From the NCBI RefSeq assembly GCF_000745215.1, contig NZ_JQNK01000009.1, forward strand, positions 310,001 through 374,000: a stretch of DNA of 64,000 nucleotides, in the 5' to 3' direction. Origin of the DNA: Methylosinus sp. PW1. GTDB taxonomy: Bacteria; Pseudomonadota; Alphaproteobacteria; Rhizobiales; Beijerinckiaceae. The notes beneath the pieces were generated by a model. The model was not told the origin of the DNA. It saw only the letters and a list, made by a program, of their open reading frames with translations, and searched no databases. Shown here piece by piece: positions 1 to 8,253 of this stretch (its first letter is position 1; each line of letters begins with the position of its first letter). The position numbers and the translations under genes are program-made.

Positions 1-643
1 TGGCCGGGCCATAGCCGCGCAAAGTCGCGTCGCCATGCGAGTTGCAAGTGGCGAAGCCGCCGGGCACGACCTTCAGATCACGATTGACGCTGTGAACGCC
101 ATCGGCCAGCCCTTCCAGCGCCCGCCGATAATCGTCGCGCGGAATGGTCGCCTGCACATCCGGCTCGTTGATCGCCGTGAAGATGGTCGCGCCCCATCCG
201 CTCACATGATTGGCCTTCGCCCACTCGCCCCCGGGCTGGAAGCGCCGCGCATAGGCGACGCCAGCGATGAACCAGTCTCGGTAGGAGCCGATCGGCTGCG
301 GCGGATCGAGAAACTGATAAGAGCCCTCATATTCCAGCAGAATGACCGGCGTTATTCCGCGCTCATAGGCCTCGCGCATGGCGGCGTCGAAATCGCTCGG
401 CGTCGGCTTGCGGTCGAGCGTGCGCCAACCATAGGAATCCATGCGGCCGAGCGGCGCGCCGACTCCGCGCAGCGCCGCATAGATTTGCGCAGAAGGCGCT
501 CCGTGCAGATGCGTCACGAGATTTCCGCCGCCGATGCGCATCCGCAACGGCGCATCGGGCTCGAAGAGCCGATCCTCGCAAAAGGCGGCCGATGCGACGA
601 AAAGCAGAGTCGAGCACGCTAATCTCACGAAGATTTGTGTCAT
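1..643 (-). CDS. Secreted glycoside-hydrolase-like protein, 3' part outside window
   Basis: Reading the minus strand from the ATG at 643 gives 214 codons with no stop before the window edge, so the C-terminus is missing. Residues 1 to about 22 look like a signal peptide (hydrophobic run LLFVASAAFC). The visible part reads like a TIM-barrel glycosidase: RMRIGGGN, PVILLEYEGSYQFL and especially the motif INEPD, which resembles the Asn-Glu-Pro acid/base signature of clan GH-A enzymes (GH5/GH39-like). Family membership is inferred from motifs only. It lies head-to-head with the glycosyltransferase at 642 and probably belongs to the same polysaccharide locus, trimming or degrading the glycan outside the cytoplasm. 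The two ATGs overlap by two bases; a GTG at 629 (sixth codon) is an alternative start. Confidence 0.7.
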   Translation of the reverse strand, partial: MTQIFVRLACSTLLFVASAAFCEDRLFEPDAPLRMRIGGGNLVTHLHGAPSAQIYAALRGVGAPLGRMDSYGWRTLDRKPTPSDFDAAMREAYERGITPVILLEYEGSYQFLDPPQPIGSYRDWFIAGVAYARRFQPGGEWAKANHVSGWGATIFTAINEPDVQATIPRDDYRRALEGLADGVHSVNRDLKVVPGGFATCNSHGDATLRGYGPA

Positions 644-1829
644 GGATTTACCAATGAGCTCACGCAATTCACTCGAAATCGTTCAGGTCGTGCAAGAATT
701 CAGCCGAGACGGCGGCGTCGAGACTGTCGCCTTCGAGCTCGCGAAAGCCTTCACACGCGCCGGAGCGCGCAATAGCGTCGTCGCCGCGGTCGTCGCAGAC
801 GACCGCGAGACGGCCTCCGAGATAGAGCTCGTCACGCCATGGCTCTCGCGCGTGCCGACTCGCGGCGCCATGCGCCATATCGGCCGGCTCGTCGTCATGC
901 CGATATTCACGCTCGCCGCGACGCTGGCCCTTCGGCGCCGCGCGCGGGCGGCGCAGATCATCAGCCATGGCGATTGTCTGCGTGGCGACATTCTCGTCGT
1001 CCACGCCGTGAATGCAGAGAGTCTCGCGCAAAAGCGCGAGGCCGGCGATTGGCGCTGGAGGCTCAATCCCATGCATTATTGGGTCGCGTTGCGGGATCGC
1101 TGGATGATCGGCGGGCTCCGCTACCGCAAATATGTCGCGGTTTCCGCTCGCGTGCGTGAAGAATTGCAATCGCATTACAATGTTCCCGCCGAGCGCATTC
1201 GCATCATCTACAATGGCATCGATCTCCACCGTTTCCAAGCCTCGGAGGAGGCGCGCGCGCAAATTCGCGGCGAATTCGGAATACCGCCCGACGCCCGGCT
1301 GCTGCTGTTCGTCGGACATGAATTTGCGCGCAAGGGCCTCGCGCCGCTTATCGAAGCGCTGGCGCTTCTGGACGACCGCTATTGGCTAGCGGTGGTCGGT
1401 TCCGACAATCCAGCGCGCTACCGAAAGCTCGCCGCGCAGGCCGAAAGCCGCCTCGTCTTTTGCGGCGCGCGGCGCGACGTCGCCGCCTTCTACGCCGCGG
1501 CCGACGCCTTCGCGCTTCCGACCGCCTATGAGACTTTCTCGCTCGTCTGCATGGAGGCGATGGCCGCCGGCCTCCCGGTCTTCGCGACCCGCGTCGGCGG
1601 GATCGAAGACTATTTGCGAGACAGCGTGAACGGCTTCACGATCGAGCGGAACGCCAAAGACATTGCCGAGAAGCTGCGCGCCGCCTTCGAGGATGAGAAC
1701 CGTTTCGCGACATTGCGGGCCGGCGCCCGCTCCACCGCCGAGAGCTTCGGCTGGGACAGCGTCGCGACGAAATATCTCGAATTATTGGAAGAAATGCAAA
1801 AGGAAGAGCCGTCCGCAGCCAAACGATAA
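642..1829 (+). CDS. GT4-family glycosyltransferase
   Basis: 395 residues if started at the ATG at 642; a second in-frame ATG at 654 is equally possible, as neither has a strong Shine-Dalgarno. The N-terminal domain starts with IVQVVQEFSRDGGVETVAFE, the usual Rossmann opening of GT-B enzymes, with the Gly-rich donor loop. The C-terminal domain shows the GT4 signature: IIYNGIDLHRF, LLFVGHEFARKGL and the E-x7-E nucleotide-sugar site ALPTAYETFSLVCMEAMAAG. It should transfer a sugar from a nucleotide sugar to a growing glycan at the inner membrane. Longer upstream reading frame exists but covers the divergent glycosidase-like gene and is not expected to be translated. Donor and acceptor unknown. 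Confidence 0.88.
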   Translation: MDLPMSSRNSLEIVQVVQEFSRDGGVETVAFELAKAFTRAGARNSVVAAVVADDRETASEIELVTPWLSRVPTRGAMRHIGRLVVMPIFTLAATLALRRRARAAQIISHGDCLRGDILVVHAVNAESLAQKREAGDWRWRLNPMHYWVALRDRWMIGGLRYRKYVAVSARVREELQSHYNVPAERIRIIYNGIDLHRFQASEEARAQIRGEFGIPPDARLLLFVGHEFARKGLAPLIEALALLDDRYWLAVVGSDNPARYRKLAAQAESRLVFCGARRDVAAFYAAADAFALPTAYETFSLVCMEAMAAGLPVFATRVGGIEDYLRDSVNGFTIERNAKDIAEKLRAAFEDENRFATLRAGARSTAESFGWDSVATKYLELLEEMQKEEPSAAKR

Positions 1830-1985
1830 CTTCCTCGCGAGGCTGGCTCGGCGCAGAACTACACGAATAAGCAACAAACATTCCGCATTGCGCGCGCGAA
1901 CAACAGTCGAACTCGCAGAATTTGCGCTTGGTAAATCATTCAGCGCGAGCTAGACAACAAAGATGCGGAAAGGTGGACGGCCGTT

Positions 1986-3119
1986 ATGCGGAAGTGGTTG
2001 AAGCTGAAGCCGCTCGTGGCGAAATCGGGGGAAATGCAGCACCTCGACACGCTTCGCTTCCTCGCCTCTCTCGGAATCGTGTTTCACCATTCCAAAGAGT
2101 TCATGTTCTCTTCCGCCGCCAATGAGCGCTCGGATGGCTTGGCTCTATTCGTCGACATGTTTTTTATCATATCTGGATATGTCATATCCCATATGTATTT
2201 CGGCCACATCGGCGATCTCCGCTCTTACGGCTGCTTTATAAAAAAGCGCATCGCAAGACTATTCCCACTACATCTGCTGACCATTATCGTGTCTGCGATC
2301 CTATATGCGGGATTTGAGGCGCTGCAACTGCCGAGTCGGCACACACCATCCTTCAGCCCGCTATGCATAGCGGATACGGTCCTATTGCTGCACACCATCA
2401 TCGAATGTGGAAATCGTCAGTATTTCAACGGCGTCAACTGGTCGATCAGCGTCGAAATGATGATGTATATCGGTTTTCCGATCGCTATTATTCTCTCCCG
2501 AAACGCCAGGCGGAGAGACGTTCTCGCCATCGCGACGATCTGCGCCGCGATCATTCTCGGCGCCATTCACCGATACGGTCTCGATTTGCGCGTTCATGAT
2601 TGGATCGACGCGGAGAATTTTCATCCGCTTCTGCGCGGCGCTTTCGGCTTCGGCATCGGCGTGGCGCTCTTCCGGCTCCGTCATCTCCTCGGGCCGTTCA
2701 CACCGCCTCTCCCCATTCTCGCGGGAGGCCTGCTGGCGATCGTGGCCGCCATGCTCTCGGGACAATCGCCCTTGCTGATCTTGGCTCTGATCATCTCGCT
2801 CGTGACGGGCGCCGTAGCGCGCGACCTCTACGCGTCCGCCACGCCCGGCCTGACGCGGATCGCCCCGCTCGGACAACTCACCTATTCGATCTATATGTGG
2901 CACAATCTGTTTATTCTGGTTTTGATAAACATCGTCGGCGACAAGCTGATGAAGGGCAGCGGAATCGCGATCGTCGCGCTGAGCCTCGTCTGCTATGCAT
3001 GCATCTTCGTCACGAGCCTTATTTCATTTCATCTGTTCGAGGTTCCGATGCGGCGCAAGATCGATGGAACTTCCGTCTTCGGCAAGGCGCGCGCGCAGAA
3101 ATCGAGCGTCGCGAGCTGA
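1986..3119 (+). CDS. Acyltransferase family 3 (OafA/YrhL-like) membrane protein
   Basis: 377 residues. The N-terminal stretch HLDTLRFLASLGIVFHHSKE carries the AT3 (acyltransferase 3) signature: R-F-x-A followed by HH in the first membrane segment. DMFFIISGYVIS matches the family's FFxxSGF motif. About ten hydrophobic segments follow, including the WHNLFILVLI region near the C-terminus. These integral membrane enzymes O-acetylate or O-succinylate surface polysaccharides, using acyl groups carried across the membrane. It sits 156 bp after the GT4 gene on the same strand and converges with the next GT4 gene, so it probably decorates the glycan made by this cluster. Codon use in the 2160-2420 region is more AT-rich than neighbours, a mild hint of transfer. 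Confidence 0.85.
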   Translation: MRKWLKLKPLVAKSGEMQHLDTLRFLASLGIVFHHSKEFMFSSAANERSDGLALFVDMFFIISGYVISHMYFGHIGDLRSYGCFIKKRIARLFPLHLLTIIVSAILYAGFEALQLPSRHTPSFSPLCIADTVLLLHTIIECGNRQYFNGVNWSISVEMMMYIGFPIAIILSRNARRRDVLAIATICAAIILGAIHRYGLDLRVHDWIDAENFHPLLRGAFGFGIGVALFRLRHLLGPFTPPLPILAGGLLAIVAAMLSGQSPLLILALIISLVTGAVARDLYASATPGLTRIAPLGQLTYSIYMWHNLFILVLINIVGDKLMKGSGIAIVALSLVCYACIFVTSLISFHLFEVPMRRKIDGTSVFGKARAQKSSVAS

Positions 3120-3143
3120 ATGCGCGAAAGGCGCGCGCGACCG

Positions 3144-4394
3144 TCAAGCTGCGCCGGCGTCTCTCGTCGGCAGGCGTTCCAGCAGCCGCTCCCAGCGGTC
3201 GAGGGCGATGCGCTTGTCGAACTCCTCCACGCAGAGCCGGCGCGCCTTCATGCCAATGTCACTGCAACGAGCCGGATCCAGTGCGAGCGCCGAGATCTGC
3301 GCTGCCACTTCCTCCCCATCGCCCTGTGGCGCCACGGATCCAAGATCGTTTCGCCTGACGATCCGCGCAATTTCACCGTCCAAATCGCCAATGAAAATGG
3401 TCGGACGACCGGCCGCGGCGACGCCGTAGAATTTGCTCGGCACGATCGAGCCCTCGAGATCGGGTCGAAGGCAAACGAGATGGACGTCCGCCGCCGATAG
3501 GCTCTCCGAGAGACGCTCTCGCGGCTGGTAGGGCGCGAATAAAACGCCCTTCAGCCCCTTGGCGCGCAGCTCGCGTCTGAATGCCTCATGAAGCGCGCCC
3601 CCGCCCACGAATAGCCATCCAATTGTCGGAGCCTCCGAAAGCCCGCCGCTCAGGCGCTCGATCGCGCCCAGCATAGCGCGATAATCATGCGCGCGCCCGA
3701 GATTGCCGGAATAGCCGACGACAAAGGAGCCATCGAGCCCCCATTCTTTTCGCAGCGGATTGTCTTCTGGCGCGACCGGACGAATCAGCTCGGCGTCCGC
3801 CCAGTTCGGAATGACGGCGATGCGATCCGACGCCACGCTCAGCGACGACAACTGCTCCGACATTTTTTCACCCACCGCCACATTCATCGCCGCCGCTTGC
3901 AATGATGCGTTGCGCAGCGCACGAAGCAGGTCGTAGACGAAACCCGGAAGCAGGCGTCTGCCGAGCCCCACAGCCTGGGCCACCTCTGGAAACAGATCGT
4001 GTAGCCAATTGACTAGAACAGCGCCACGCCAATGCGCGATCGGAGCGACGATGACGGACAGCATCGGCGGGTCGGTCTCGGCGATGATAATGTCTCCGGC
4101 GCGCGCCAATCGCAAGAGCCGCCAAGCCGCGGACAGATAGAAGGTCGCGTAATCGATCGCCCGACCGATGAGATCGTCGCGGCCGAAGCGCGACGTCCAC
4201 ACACGAAAAACCTCGACCCCGCGGATGACCTCATGAGCCGGCAAGAGATCGTCTGGCGCGTCATATCGCAGCTGCGAGGCGATGACGCGCACATCATGCC
4301 CACGCGCGCTCAATCCGAACGCCAGATCGGATAATATCTGGCTCGTCGCCGAATGGTCCGGGTGAAAATAGCGGTTCACGAAAATGAGCATCAC
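3144..4394 (-). CDS. GT4-family glycosyltransferase (WcaI-like)
   Basis: 416 residues, ATG at 4394. The N-terminus MMLIFVNRYFHPDHSATSQI is the opening seen in WcaI-like colanic-acid or EPS glycosyltransferases, where a flexible donor loop follows FxP. The C-terminal domain has VIPNWADAELI, FVVGYSGNLGRAHD and SIVPSKFYGVAAAGRPTIFI, where the usual E-x7-E region is represented by PSKFYGVAAAG. Predicted to use a nucleotide sugar in assembly of an extracellular polysaccharide. It is 33 bp downstream of the carbamoyltransferase gene on the same strand and likely co-transcribed with it. Confidence 0.87.
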   Translation of the reverse strand: MMLIFVNRYFHPDHSATSQILSDLAFGLSARGHDVRVIASQLRYDAPDDLLPAHEVIRGVEVFRVWTSRFGRDDLIGRAIDYATFYLSAAWRLLRLARAGDIIIAETDPPMLSVIVAPIAHWRGAVLVNWLHDLFPEVAQAVGLGRRLLPGFVYDLLRALRNASLQAAAMNVAVGEKMSEQLSSLSVASDRIAVIPNWADAELIRPVAPEDNPLRKEWGLDGSFVVGYSGNLGRAHDYRAMLGAIERLSGGLSEAPTIGWLFVGGGALHEAFRRELRAKGLKGVLFAPYQPRERLSESLSAADVHLVCLRPDLEGSIVPSKFYGVAAAGRPTIFIGDLDGEIARIVRRNDLGSVAPQGDGEEVAAQISALALDPARCSDIGMKARRLCVEEFDKRIALDRWERLLERLPTRDAGAA

Positions 4395-4427
4395 GACTCC
4401 GAGTGCTGCGGCGCTCGAAGCCGGCGC

Positions 4428-6227
4428 TCAACCATTTCGACGACGAATGAAGCTGTTCCCCAACGCCAGCACATCCATCTTGGTTCTCGAGAAGCAGTCC
4501 AGCGCCTCGTCGGGCCTGCAGACCACGGGCTCGTTCTCGTTGAACGATGTGTTGAGCACCATGGGCACGCCGGTCCGCACCCGGAACGCCTCGATCAACC
4601 CCCAATAGCGCGGATTGGTCTCGCGGTGAACCGTCTGCAAACGCCCCGATCCATCGACATGGGTGATCGCGGGTATAATCGACCGCTTCTCTTCCCTTAT
4701 CTGAAACACCTGCATCATGAATGGCACGTCGCCATCCTCCTCGAACCAATGCGCCACGCTCTCTCTTTGAATCGAAGGCGCGAACGGACGGAAGCTCTCG
4801 CGACGCTTGATTTTCAGATTTAGAATGTCCTTCATATCGGCGCGCCGCGGGTCGCAAATGATCGAGCGATTGCCGAGCGCGCGCGGTCCCCACTCCATCC
4901 GTCCTTGGAACCAGCCGACGACCTCACCCTGCGCTATGGCGGCCGCAGCACGCTCGCACAGCGCGGCTTCATCACCGATATGCTCGACGACGCAATCCTG
5001 ACTTGCGAGCGCCGCCCGGCGCGCAGCGAGCAGAGCCTCGATCGACTCGTCGTCATAGGTTGGACCGAGATAGGCGTGATCCATCACCCTTCGGCCCGAT
5101 ATCCTATCCCCCTCCAGCGCCGTCGCCGTCGATGCTCCGGAAACGATGCCCCCGAGTTCGCTCCAGACCTGCAGCGCAGCGCCGATCGCGCCGCCAGCGT
5201 CACCCGCCGCAGGCTGAATATAGACCCTTCGGAACAGCGAATTACGCTTGATCTTGCCATTCGCCACCGAATTCATCGCGCAGCCTCCGGCCAGCGTGAG
5301 ATCGGAATGTCGATATCGCTCATGAAGCTTGCTCAGCAAATGGAAGAAGGCTTCTTCATACATCGCTTGCGCAGATCGCGCGATATCGAGATGGCGTTCC
5401 TCCAACGGCTCGTCTTTTGTTCGCGCAGGTCCGAGCAAATCTTCGAGCGCCGGACTGTAGAGCGCGCCGACATGAGGCGCCCCACCGGTCCATTCATACG
5501 CGATTTTTTCCTTATGATGGCGGAAATAGCCGAGATCGAGCGCGAAAACGCCATTGTCCTCGAGCCGAAGAATACGTCGCATTGCGCTCAGGAAAAGGGG
5601 TCGGCCATAGGGCGCGAGCCCCATGACCTTATATTCGTCGCCATAGTGCGGAAAGCCGAGATATTGCGTGATCGCCTGATAGAAGATCCCCAGCGAATGC
5701 GGAAAATAAACACGTCCGTCGATCGACACGCCATTTCGATCGCCCATGCCCCAGGCGGCGCTCGAAAAATCGCCGAACCCATCCACCGATAGAACCACCG
5801 CGCGCTCGAAGGGCGAGACCAGAAACGCAGACGCCGCGTGAGCCACATGATGCTCGATGCGATGAATCTCACCCTTGAAGTTCGCTCCCGGGAACGCGCT
5901 CGCCAATTCCGCTTCGATCGACCGCCGCTTTGACTGATTGCGGATGCGATCCCCAATGAGCGCAAGATCGGGACGCGTCTTCAGCGCATAGCCGATCTTA
6001 CGAAATAGGCTCGCCTTCGGATTGGAATTCACCGCGATATGCGCCACATCGGCGAGCCTCAGACCGGCTTCTTCGAGGCAATAGCGGATGGCCTCCGACG
6101 GAAACCCCGCCCAATGCTTGACGCGGCGGAAACGTTCCTCCTCCACCGCCGCGACAATCGAGCCGTCGCGCACGAGGCAGGCAGAAGCGTCGCCATGATA
6201 GGCGTTGAGCCCGAGTATGGTCGTCAC
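4428..6227 (-). CDS. NodU/CmcH-family carbamoyltransferase
   Basis: About 599 residues from the GTG at 6227, chosen because AAAGGGGA lies just upstream and the family begins TTILGLNAYHGDAS; an ATG at 6299 adds 24 unconserved residues. The N-terminal Kae1-like domain shows HHVAHAASAFLVSPFE and SVDGFGDFSS, the metal and carbamoyl-adenylate site. The C-terminal domain shows GWFQGRMEWGPRALGNRS and ESFRPFAPSI, typical of NodU, CmcH and TobZ. Family members move a carbamoyl group from carbamoyl phosphate, via carbamoyl-AMP, to a hydroxyl of a sugar or antibiotic precursor. Within this glycan cluster the acceptor is most likely a sugar of an exported polysaccharide or glycolipid. The pathway is inferred from context. 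Confidence 0.92.
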   Translation of the reverse strand: MTTILGLNAYHGDASACLVRDGSIVAAVEEERFRRVKHWAGFPSEAIRYCLEEAGLRLADVAHIAVNSNPKASLFRKIGYALKTRPDLALIGDRIRNQSKRRSIEAELASAFPGANFKGEIHRIEHHVAHAASAFLVSPFERAVVLSVDGFGDFSSAAWGMGDRNGVSIDGRVYFPHSLGIFYQAITQYLGFPHYGDEYKVMGLAPYGRPLFLSAMRRILRLEDNGVFALDLGYFRHHKEKIAYEWTGGAPHVGALYSPALEDLLGPARTKDEPLEERHLDIARSAQAMYEEAFFHLLSKLHERYRHSDLTLAGGCAMNSVANGKIKRNSLFRRVYIQPAAGDAGGAIGAALQVWSELGGIVSGASTATALEGDRISGRRVMDHAYLGPTYDDESIEALLAARRAALASQDCVVEHIGDEAALCERAAAAIAQGEVVGWFQGRMEWGPRALGNRSIICDPRRADMKDILNLKIKRRESFRPFAPSIQRESVAHWFEEDGDVPFMMQVFQIREEKRSIIPAITHVDGSGRLQTVHRETNPRYWGLIEAFRVRTGVPMVLNTSFNENEPVVCRPDEALDCFSRTKMDVLALGNSFIRRRNG

Positions 6228-6314
6228 GCTATCCCCTTTCTGACCAAACGCTGAATTCAGCTTCACGCCAACCATCCATGCGCCAATCCGTCGCGCCACT
6301 GAGAGAGCGTCTTC

Positions 6315-6835
6315 TCACAGCAGGCTTTGAAAGCGCGTCCATTGCTGAGGCTTGCTACATTCCGCCTTCATGAGATTCAATCCCGCCGCCGCTATCGAAG
6401 CCGCCTTCTCCGGCTTCGTCAATCCATCCCGGATGCGCATCACCGCGTCATTCGCGTCTTCATAGACGAGCATAGTGCGCCCGTCCTCCATACCGTCCGG
6501 GTAAAGCCCATTGTCCGACAGCAGCAGGGCGCCTCCGCCCATCGCCTCGAAGCAGCGCATATTTCCTCGATCGCCTGCAGAGGGATCGACCGCGCCATTG
6601 AGCACGATCTTGGCTCGCGAGAAAGCTCATACCTCGCACGACCGAAAACGGACGGACCGCTGAACGCGCGCACGGACTTCGGCCTCGCGTGCGGCGATAA
6701 GACGGCGGCAATCCGATCCACGTCTCCGCCGGCTGCGTCAGCCGCCCAATCATCTTCGCTGAACTTCCGTTGCATCGCCGGCGAATCGTCGTCACCGTGT
6801 GCGACGCTGACGGCACGACATTCGCCGCAATGCAT
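6315..6835 (-). pseudogene. Frameshifted glycosyltransferase remnant
   Basis: The last 97 codons (from about 6605) read like the donor-binding half of a GT1/GT4-type glycosyltransferase: KIVLNGAVDPSAGDRGNMRC followed by FEAMGGGALLLSDNGLYP. In that frame a TGA closes the reading frame near 6628. Directly upstream the match continues in another minus-strand frame: PSVFGRARYELS, then the first frame resumes with SRAKIVLNG, so one indel lies between about 6615 and 6632. No start codon or N-terminal Rossmann domain is recognisable upstream. It follows the orientation of the carbamoyltransferase and GT4 genes, so it was probably the first gene of that operon before decaying. Confidence 0.65.
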
Positions 6836-7580
6836 CGACGAAGGGCGAAGCTCTACGACTTTCGTGACTCGCTACATTTCGACGAAGGTAAGGTGGACCG
6901 GATGAGTTATTGGCAATGTTTCGTCTCGCGCGCAATCGCATCCATTCGGATTCGGACAGGGCGCGCTATATTGGTCGGAGAGCGCTATTTCGTGGGAGCA
7001 GATTTCGGACGATCGACGCCCCGTTCGATCACAAAGCACGAGGAGCCAATTGAAAGCGCGATCCGATTTTTCAGTCGGTTCGCTCGATCGAGAAATCGGC
7101 GTCGCATAGCGGTTGATGAGGAAATTAAAGGCATTTCCACGCTACCGCACTACGGTTAAGTCGAAACTCTCACCCGTATCGATCGAGACGCCCATGCTCG
7201 TTCGACAAGCTCACATAGCGTGCCGAGCATAGTGCAATCTATCTGGTCTTGTGCGTACTATCCTTTGGGAAAGCGCATAGGAACGGCGACCAAGCTCGAT
7301 GAGCTGATAATGTCTTGGGACATTGCAGCGTGCGAGTTTGAAATCGACGTGCACGCCCCTGCGGAGTGGCTTGCTCGGCCACAAAGCGAGGATCGAAGCG
7401 CGCCACGCGCGACACTCTGTCGGCCATAGGCAAGGAGCGACATCGACAGCGCATGGAGGCTTCGAGAAAGTGGTTCGCCTCGATAGCCATCGCGACATCG
7501 ATCGAGTTCGACAACGGCGTCGCCCACACCGCCGGCAGCTCGCAAAATCTCATTGCGACCCGCTCCCCGAACGGATGAGT
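6836..7580. other. No convincing gene; degraded intergenic stretch
   Basis: Six-frame reading gives only short overlapping frames with no family motif, no good ribosome binding sites and lower GC (roughly 6840-7260) than the neighbours. It joins the glycan cluster to the decayed kinase fragments that follow. Best read as eroded sequence or as a long promoter-free spacer. Confidence 0.5.
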
Positions 7581-7821
7581 TCATCCCTGCCCTTCGGTCG
7601 CAATGGCATGGAGCGGAATCGAGGGAAAAGCCATCTTGAAGGTCGCGCCTCCGTTGATCGTATCCTCGATCCAGATGCAGCCGCCATGGGGCTGTCACCA
7701 GCTCTTTCCCGATCGCCAAGCCGAGGCAGGTTCCGCCCGCGACGGCGCTCTTGCGTCAGAAGGGCTCGAATACCATGTCCCGATCCTCCGGCGCGACGCC
7801 CGCGCCGTGATCGACGAGAGG
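7581..7821 (-). pseudogene. Histidine kinase ATPase-domain fragment
   Basis: Minus-strand translation from 7821 gives DHGAGVAPEDRDMVFEPF, a clear G1 box and F box of a HisKA/HATPase_c kinase. An in-frame TGA follows at once, then GGTCLGLAIGKELV, the G2 box, and after a one-base shift HGGCIWIEDTINGGATF, the normal C-terminal strand of the fold. At least one stop and one frameshift are therefore present, and the N-terminal sensor and H-box are absent. It ends at a TGA at 7583-7581. This is a decayed sensor kinase; its substrate and partner regulator cannot be told. Confidence 0.75.
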
Positions 7822-8123
7822 CCGCCATCGACCCGGACTCGCCCGAGAGCTTCCTCTTCATCGAGAACGGCCGCCTGATAAAGGATTCCGTAGCGCTGTT
7901 CGCGCTCGCGCGGCAATTGCGCGGACCGGCGCGCGCCGCCCCACTCGCACGGCTGTTGCCACGCTTTGTCGCCGATGCGCTCTATCGCCTCGTCGCGCGC
8001 AACCGCTACCGCTGGTTCGGTCGAATAGCCGCCTGCGCGCTCCCCGAGGCCTCGCGCGCGACGTGCGACGCCTACGCATATCCAGCCGAAAATCAACCGA
8101 CCCATCGCTCATCATCCGATTGA
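7822..8123 (+). pseudogene. DCC-family (DUF393) thiol-disulfide oxidoreductase C-terminal fragment
   Basis: The plus-strand frame ending at 8123 reads DPDSPESFLFIENGRLI, then a run ending ALYRLVARNRYRWFG, which matches the C-terminal two thirds of DUF393/DCC proteins. The N-terminal part carrying the catalytic Cys-x2-Cys is missing: upstream the frame becomes unrelated Arg-rich translation across the antisense kinase fragment. The gene is thus truncated at about 7822 by a deletion or rearrangement. The tail after YRWFG also diverges (CALPEASRATC). Confidence 0.65.
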
Positions 8124-8156
8124 AAAACAGACCACCGATTGCGTCGCCGCGGCGGG

Positions 8157-8229
8157 TCACTCGTACGCCTTCGCGATCATAACGGGAAATGTCGCGCCGC
8201 CGTCCGGCGTCGGCTCGAGAGAAATGCGT
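8157..8229 (-). pseudogene. Second histidine-kinase C-terminal tail
   Basis: Twenty-three codons on the minus strand read RISLEPTPDGGATFPVMIAK and end at a TGA. This is the final beta-hairpin of a HATPase_c domain (consensus like xxVESxPGxGATFxxxLP). A TGA sits immediately upstream in the same frame, so only a stub survives. It may be the end of the same ancestral kinase as 7581-7821 after rearrangement, or a second one. Confidence 0.45.
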
Positions 8230-8253
8230 CACTCTCGCCTCGTGACGACCGGA

